From NCBI GenBank assembly GCA_025363795.1, contig JANYLE010000353.1, positions 1-9,862 on the forward strand: a DNA stretch of 9,862 nt, written 5' to 3'. This stretch comes from Mariniphaga sp. (lineage in GTDB: Bacteria; Bacteroidota; Bacteroidia; Bacteroidales; Prolixibacteraceae). This document shows, piece by piece, positions 7,451 through 9,862 of the stretch (position 1 is the first letter of the stretch; each line of letters opens with the position of its first letter). The translations under genes were made by a program, and so were the position numbers. The notes under the pieces were generated by a model that did no database searches, had not been told where the DNA came from, and was given only the letters and a program-made list of their open reading frames with translations.

Positions 7451-7479
7451 AAAAAAACCGCAGAAAGATTTCTGCGGTT
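7451..7479 (-). terminator. Bidirectional hairpin terminator, strongest for the small basic protein gene
   Basis: The arms AACCGCAGAAA (7456-7466) and TTTCTGCGGTT (7469-7479) pair perfectly, with at most a few bases left for the loop. On the minus strand the stem is followed by a run of T (complement of the A-run 7451-7457), a classic intrinsic terminator 20 nt past the 7499-7708 stop codon. On the plus strand only TTAACTTT follows, so it would end the AraC-like transcript less efficiently. Confidence 0.88.
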
Positions 7480-7498
7480 AACTTTCTGTTGAAGAAAA

Positions 7499-7708
7499 TT
7501 ATTTCTTAACTTCAGTTGCTTTTTTAGCTTTTTTAGCTGTAACGGCTGGTTTAACTGCAGCTTTGTCAGCTGGTTTAGCAGCAGCGGCAGGAGCAGCAGC
7601 TTCAGTTTTTGCAGGAGCTTTTTTAACTTCTTTTTTCTTGTCCTGTGCGTTAACAGAAACCAAACCTAATACAAATAAAAAACTTAAAGCGAGTACTAAC
7701 TTTTTCAT
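7499..7708 (-). CDS. Small exported Lys/Ala-rich basic protein (unknown function, Asr-like composition)
   Basis: A 69-aa protein with a clear signal peptide (MKKLVLALSFLFVLGLVSVNA, cleavage likely after Ala21). The mature part of about 48 residues has 15 Lys and 16 Ala, five acidic residues, and no Cys, His or aromatic residue, giving a net charge near +10. It must be extended or disordered and periplasmic or surface-exposed. I recognise no named family. In composition and layout it recalls enterobacterial Asr, an acid-induced Lys/Ala-rich periplasmic protein, but this is analogy and not shown homology. It is a real gene: it has its own -7 box, a strong terminator and a coherent signal peptide. 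It lies 70 bp downstream of the histidine kinase gene on the same strand, with phased repeats between them that may be an operator. Confidence 0.8.
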   Translation of the reverse strand: MKKLVLALSFLFVLGLVSVNAQDKKKEVKKAPAKTEAAAPAAAAKPADKAAVKPAVTAKKAKKATEVKK

Positions 7709-7740
7709 AATGGAAAATTTTATAATATTGTTTACGGGGT

Positions 7741-7748
7741 CAAATGTA
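7741..7748 (-). promoter_or_regulatory. -7 box TACATTTG for the small basic protein gene
   Basis: On the minus strand TACATTTG (7748-7741) is a full TAnnTTTG match, placing the transcription start near 7735 and leaving a leader of about 27 nt. No TTTG or TTG stands 19-21 bases upstream, so the -33 element is poor. That is typical of promoters needing an activator. Confidence 0.6.
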
Positions 7749-7773
7749 TCGTCTCAACTATGAAGGAATCATG

Positions 7774-7812
7774 AAGATTTAACCAAGAAATGGTGAATTA
7801 ACATTTTTTAAC
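7774..7812 (-). promoter_or_regulatory. Phased GTTAA repeats, candidate response-regulator operator
   Basis: Read on the minus strand, GTTAA begins at 7812, 7802 and 7783. The spacings of 10 and 19 bp put all copies on roughly one helix face. The block lies about 26-64 bp upstream of the TACATTTG box, where OmpR-family activators bind. It overlaps the last 12 codons of the kinase gene, so part of the pattern could be coding sequence. The copy nearest the promoter is in the word GGTTAAATCTT, which also occurs at 6118-6128. Confidence 0.4.
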
Positions 7813-9125
7813 GGAAGCTTTAAAATAAATGTAGACCCTTCACCCTTTTTTGATTCAACTTCGATCGATCCGCCATGAAAGCGGACAATGGAACTGACAA
7901 TTGAGAGGCCTAATCCGTGACCTTCACCAAATGAAGGTTCAATTCTTTTAAAACGATCGAAAATAAAAGTTATCTGATCCGGATCAATCCCTATCCCATT
8001 ATCGGTCACTTTAATGCAGAAATTACGCCCGGCAATAAAGCTATCTATTCGAATTTTTCCTCCCTCGTTATTGTATTTAATGGCATTGCTTATAAGATTA
8101 AATATCAGGATGTACAATAACGACTTATTGACACTTGCCAGAGAATCGCTTGGAGGTACATAGTTTTCAATGGTGATGTTCTTCATCTCTGCCCGATCTT
8201 CGATATTAAGGATAATCTCATCAACAACATCCCGGACTATAACATCATCATTTTTAGCGTACTGATCATTCTCAATCCGGGCAATCAAGAGCAGAGCCTT
8301 GATAATCTGTTGCAAGCGGTTCAGTTGATTTTGCTGATCCATTACATTGGCAACAAATGGTTCGGGCAAATTTCCTGATGTTAGTAAATTCTCTAACTTG
8401 CTTTGCATAATCGAAATCGGGGTAAACAGCTCATGCGATACATCAGCAGTAAATTTTTGCTGGTTCTTAAGGATTGCCGTGACTTTGTGCATCAATTCAT
8501 TCAAGGCATTATTCAAATAAACAAAGTCAGAGGTGGTACTATCCAATTCGGAATAATTGAAGGTTTCGGGATTCGTGATTGTTTTTAATTTCGGAATAAT
8601 CTTCCGGTTAAGCGGATGGAGCAGGTATTTGTTAATGCCAATATCAAATATAATTGTGATTGAAAGCACCACCAGTATTATTGTAATTGAAATATTCTCC
8701 AGGGTTCTGTTTAAAGAACTCATGAGTTGCAGGTTCTTCCCAATCTCAAGTATATAGTTCTGATCATCAACAGTGAAAGTATAGTTAAGAATTCGATAAT
8801 CAAACTCTTCGTCTTCAATGATTCTCGCCTCATCCGAAAAAATAGTCTTTCCTGTACTTTTTTGAGTGTCGAGATCAATGGTGATATATTCATCCTTAAG
8901 CATATTATAACTCGCATAAACACTGTCTTTTTCTATATCCAGAAACGATTTAATGCCAATCTTACCCACTATTGCCATTGTTTTTTCTTTCATCTTAATC
9001 AAGTTGCGATCTGTATGCATCAGCGCCTGCTTGTCGATAAATTGTTGAAGCATGATGAATAGGATAAAAAATATCACAATTTTGGAAAGAGCACCAATCA
9101 TTGCCAGTTTTAGCTCGAGTCTCAT
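7779..9125 (-). CDS. Membrane sensor histidine kinase (two-component system)
   Basis: A 448-aa inner-membrane kinase. TM1 is at about residues 9-27, followed by a 115-residue extracytoplasmic sensor region of no recognised family, then TM2 at about 146-165. A HAMP-like connector follows (LLHPLNRKI; LNNALNELMHKV at 204-215). The dimerisation domain carries the phospho-acceptor His231 in SHELFTPIS. The ATPase domain has the N box NLISNAIKYN (343-352), G1 DNGIGI (375-380), the F box FIFDRFKR (387-394) and G2 GHGLGLS (402-408). All catalytic boxes are present. Phe234 after HEL is less usual than the common Arg or Lys there. It should autophosphorylate and pass phosphate to the divergent OmpR-type regulator at 9335. 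The ATG at 9125 places a short cytoplasmic tail before TM1. The signal sensed is unknown. Confidence 0.94.
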   Translation of the reverse strand: MRLELKLAMIGALSKIVIFFILFIMLQQFIDKQALMHTDRNLIKMKEKTMAIVGKIGIKSFLDIEKDSVYASYNMLKDEYITIDLDTQKSTGKTIFSDEARIIEDEEFDYRILNYTFTVDDQNYILEIGKNLQLMSSLNRTLENISITIILVVLSITIIFDIGINKYLLHPLNRKIIPKLKTITNPETFNYSELDSTTSDFVYLNNALNELMHKVTAILKNQQKFTADVSHELFTPISIMQSKLENLLTSGNLPEPFVANVMDQQNQLNRLQQIIKALLLIARIENDQYAKNDDVIVRDVVDEIILNIEDRAEMKNITIENYVPPSDSLASVNKSLLYILIFNLISNAIKYNNEGGKIRIDSFIAGRNFCIKVTDNGIGIDPDQITFIFDRFKRIEPSFGEGHGLGLSIVSSIVRFHGGSIEVESKKGEGSTFILKLPLKNVNSPFLG

Positions 9126-9220
9126 ATCTTTTGATATATGTAATTACTAATTAACACCTTGACGAATAGAATCCGGGAATGGCGCAAAATTCAGACAGAA
9201 TGAATTTCGTTTTCAGTTTC

Positions 9221-9251
9221 CAAATGTAATACCTGGAATTATAAACAGAAA
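9221..9251 (-). promoter_or_regulatory. Candidate promoter for the histidine kinase gene
   Basis: On the minus strand TTTC (9251-9248), 19 bases, then TACATTTG (9228-9221): a perfect TAnnTTTG box with a 3-of-4 -33 match. Its -7 word is identical to that of the small basic protein gene. Transcription would start near 9215, giving a leader of about 90 nt. For the divergent response regulator I found no convincing promoter in the same 209-bp gap. Confidence 0.55.
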
Positions 9252-9334
9252 AATACAATAAAATATTACACTAAATTGCAAGACATTTTTTTGATTTGGT
9301 TTGAATCTTCAAATCGCCATAAATATTTTGAATT

Positions 9335-9862
9335 ATGCATGTTCTAATAGTTGAGGATGAGATCTCGCTGTCCAAAGAAGTGAGAAACTATCTTGAAAAG
9401 GAGGGATTTTCATGTGATGAGGCACATACCGGAAAGGTTGCCTCTGATAAACTGTTCTCAAACGATTACGATCTTCTCCTACTCGATTTGGGGTTACCTG
9501 ATTATGATGGATTGGACTTGTTGAAAGAAACGATTGCCAACAATTCAGATACCGCAGTTATCATCCTTTCAGCCAGAAGTGCACTGGAGGATCGTATCAA
9601 AGGGCTTAATGTTGGAGCCGATGATTACCTTCCTAAACCATTTTCACTGCTAGAATTAAAATCGCGTATCATGGCAGTCATGCGACGAAAACACGGAATC
9701 AGAGCCAATATCATACAGATCAACAATTTAGAAGTTGATCTAGATAAACGAATGGTCACTTCAGGCGGAAATATGATCACATTAACCCGCAAAGAGTATG
9801 ATATTCTGAGTTTTCTGATTCTAAATAAAAACAGGGTAGTTACACGACTTCAGATCTCGGAA
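9335..9862 (+). CDS. OmpR/PhoB-family response regulator (3' end outside window)
   Basis: The first 176 codons are in the window with no stop; the rest of the winged-helix domain lies beyond the edge. The receiver domain (1 to about 115) opens MHVLIVEDE with the acidic pair Glu7/Asp8. It has the phospho-acceptor Asp51 in LLLLDLGLPDYDG, the switch Ser79 (IILSAR), Tyr98 in GADDYLPKPF and Lys101. The DNA-binding part starts near residue 120 (IQINNLEVDL) and includes ITLTRKEYDILSFLI, the standard OmpR-type alpha-loop entry. It is almost certainly the partner of the histidine kinase, from which it is divergently transcribed across 209 bp. The ATG at 9335 gives the family N-terminus; an AT-rich stretch precedes it. 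Its target genes are inferred at most (see the GTTAA repeats). Confidence 0.95.
   Translation, partial: MHVLIVEDEISLSKEVRNYLEKEGFSCDEAHTGKVASDKLFSNDYDLLLLDLGLPDYDGLDLLKETIANNSDTAVIILSARSALEDRIKGLNVGADDYLPKPFSLLELKSRIMAVMRRKHGIRANIIQINNLEVDLDKRMVTSGGNMITLTRKEYDILSFLILNKNRVVTRLQISE

Noticed and set aside
7563..7763. 66-codon Ala/Ser-rich plus-strand ORF opposite the small basic protein gene
   Set aside because: Its composition mirrors the Lys/Ala codons on the other strand. The minus-strand ORF has the signal peptide, promoter and terminator.

Overview
The window looks like an ordinary chromosomal stretch from a member of the Bacteroidota. Three things suggest this. The protein families are typical: a DUF1080 protein, a Tat-exported Gfo/Idh lipoprotein, a MetRS with a fused C-terminal tRNA-binding domain, and a 7-TM/AraC protein. 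Upstream regions carry the Bacteroidota promoter pattern TTTG/TTG-N19-21-TAnnTTTG. Shine-Dalgarno sequences are absent before the starts. No tRNA, rRNA, CRISPR array, IS element or phage gene was found. Genus cannot be read from the sequence.

Layout. (1) 3-1098, plus strand: the 3' part of a TIM-barrel sugar phosphate isomerase/epimerase, then a secreted DUF1080 (3-keto-glycoside hydrolase family) protein 13 bp later. They form an operon closed by a strong terminator at 1129-1167. (2) 1221-1988, plus: yaaA, peroxide-stress protein. (3) 2066-3424, minus: a Tat-exported, probably lipidated Gfo/Idh/MocA oxidoreductase with non-canonical catalytic motifs. It has a consensus promoter about 200 nt upstream and a leader containing a hairpin. 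(4) 3914-5947, plus: metG, with its own near-consensus promoter. (5) 5948-6264: non-coding, with an 11-bp inverted repeat. (6) 6265-7419, plus: a seven-helix membrane protein fused to an AraC-type DNA-binding domain. (7) 7499-7708, minus: a tiny exported Lys/Ala-rich protein with its own promoter and terminator. (8) 7779-9125, minus: a sensor histidine kinase. (9) 9335-window end, plus: an OmpR-type response regulator, divergent from the kinase and cut by the window edge.

How the parts may work together. The isomerase, DUF1080 protein and Gfo/Idh enzyme belong to families that act on oxidised (3-keto) sugars; yaaA separates the enzyme from the other two, so the link is inferred. On the right, the histidine kinase and response regulator flank a promoter region, and the small basic exported protein lies just downstream of the kinase. 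Its promoter has a perfect -7 box, a poor -33 box and phased GTTAA repeats just upstream, as expected for an activator-dependent promoter. The 11-mer GGTTAAATCTT from that site recurs upstream of the AraC-like gene. This suggests, without proving it, a small regulon: an envelope signal passing through kinase and regulator to an Asr-like basic periplasmic protein and perhaps the membrane AraC regulator. This is the most interesting part of the window.
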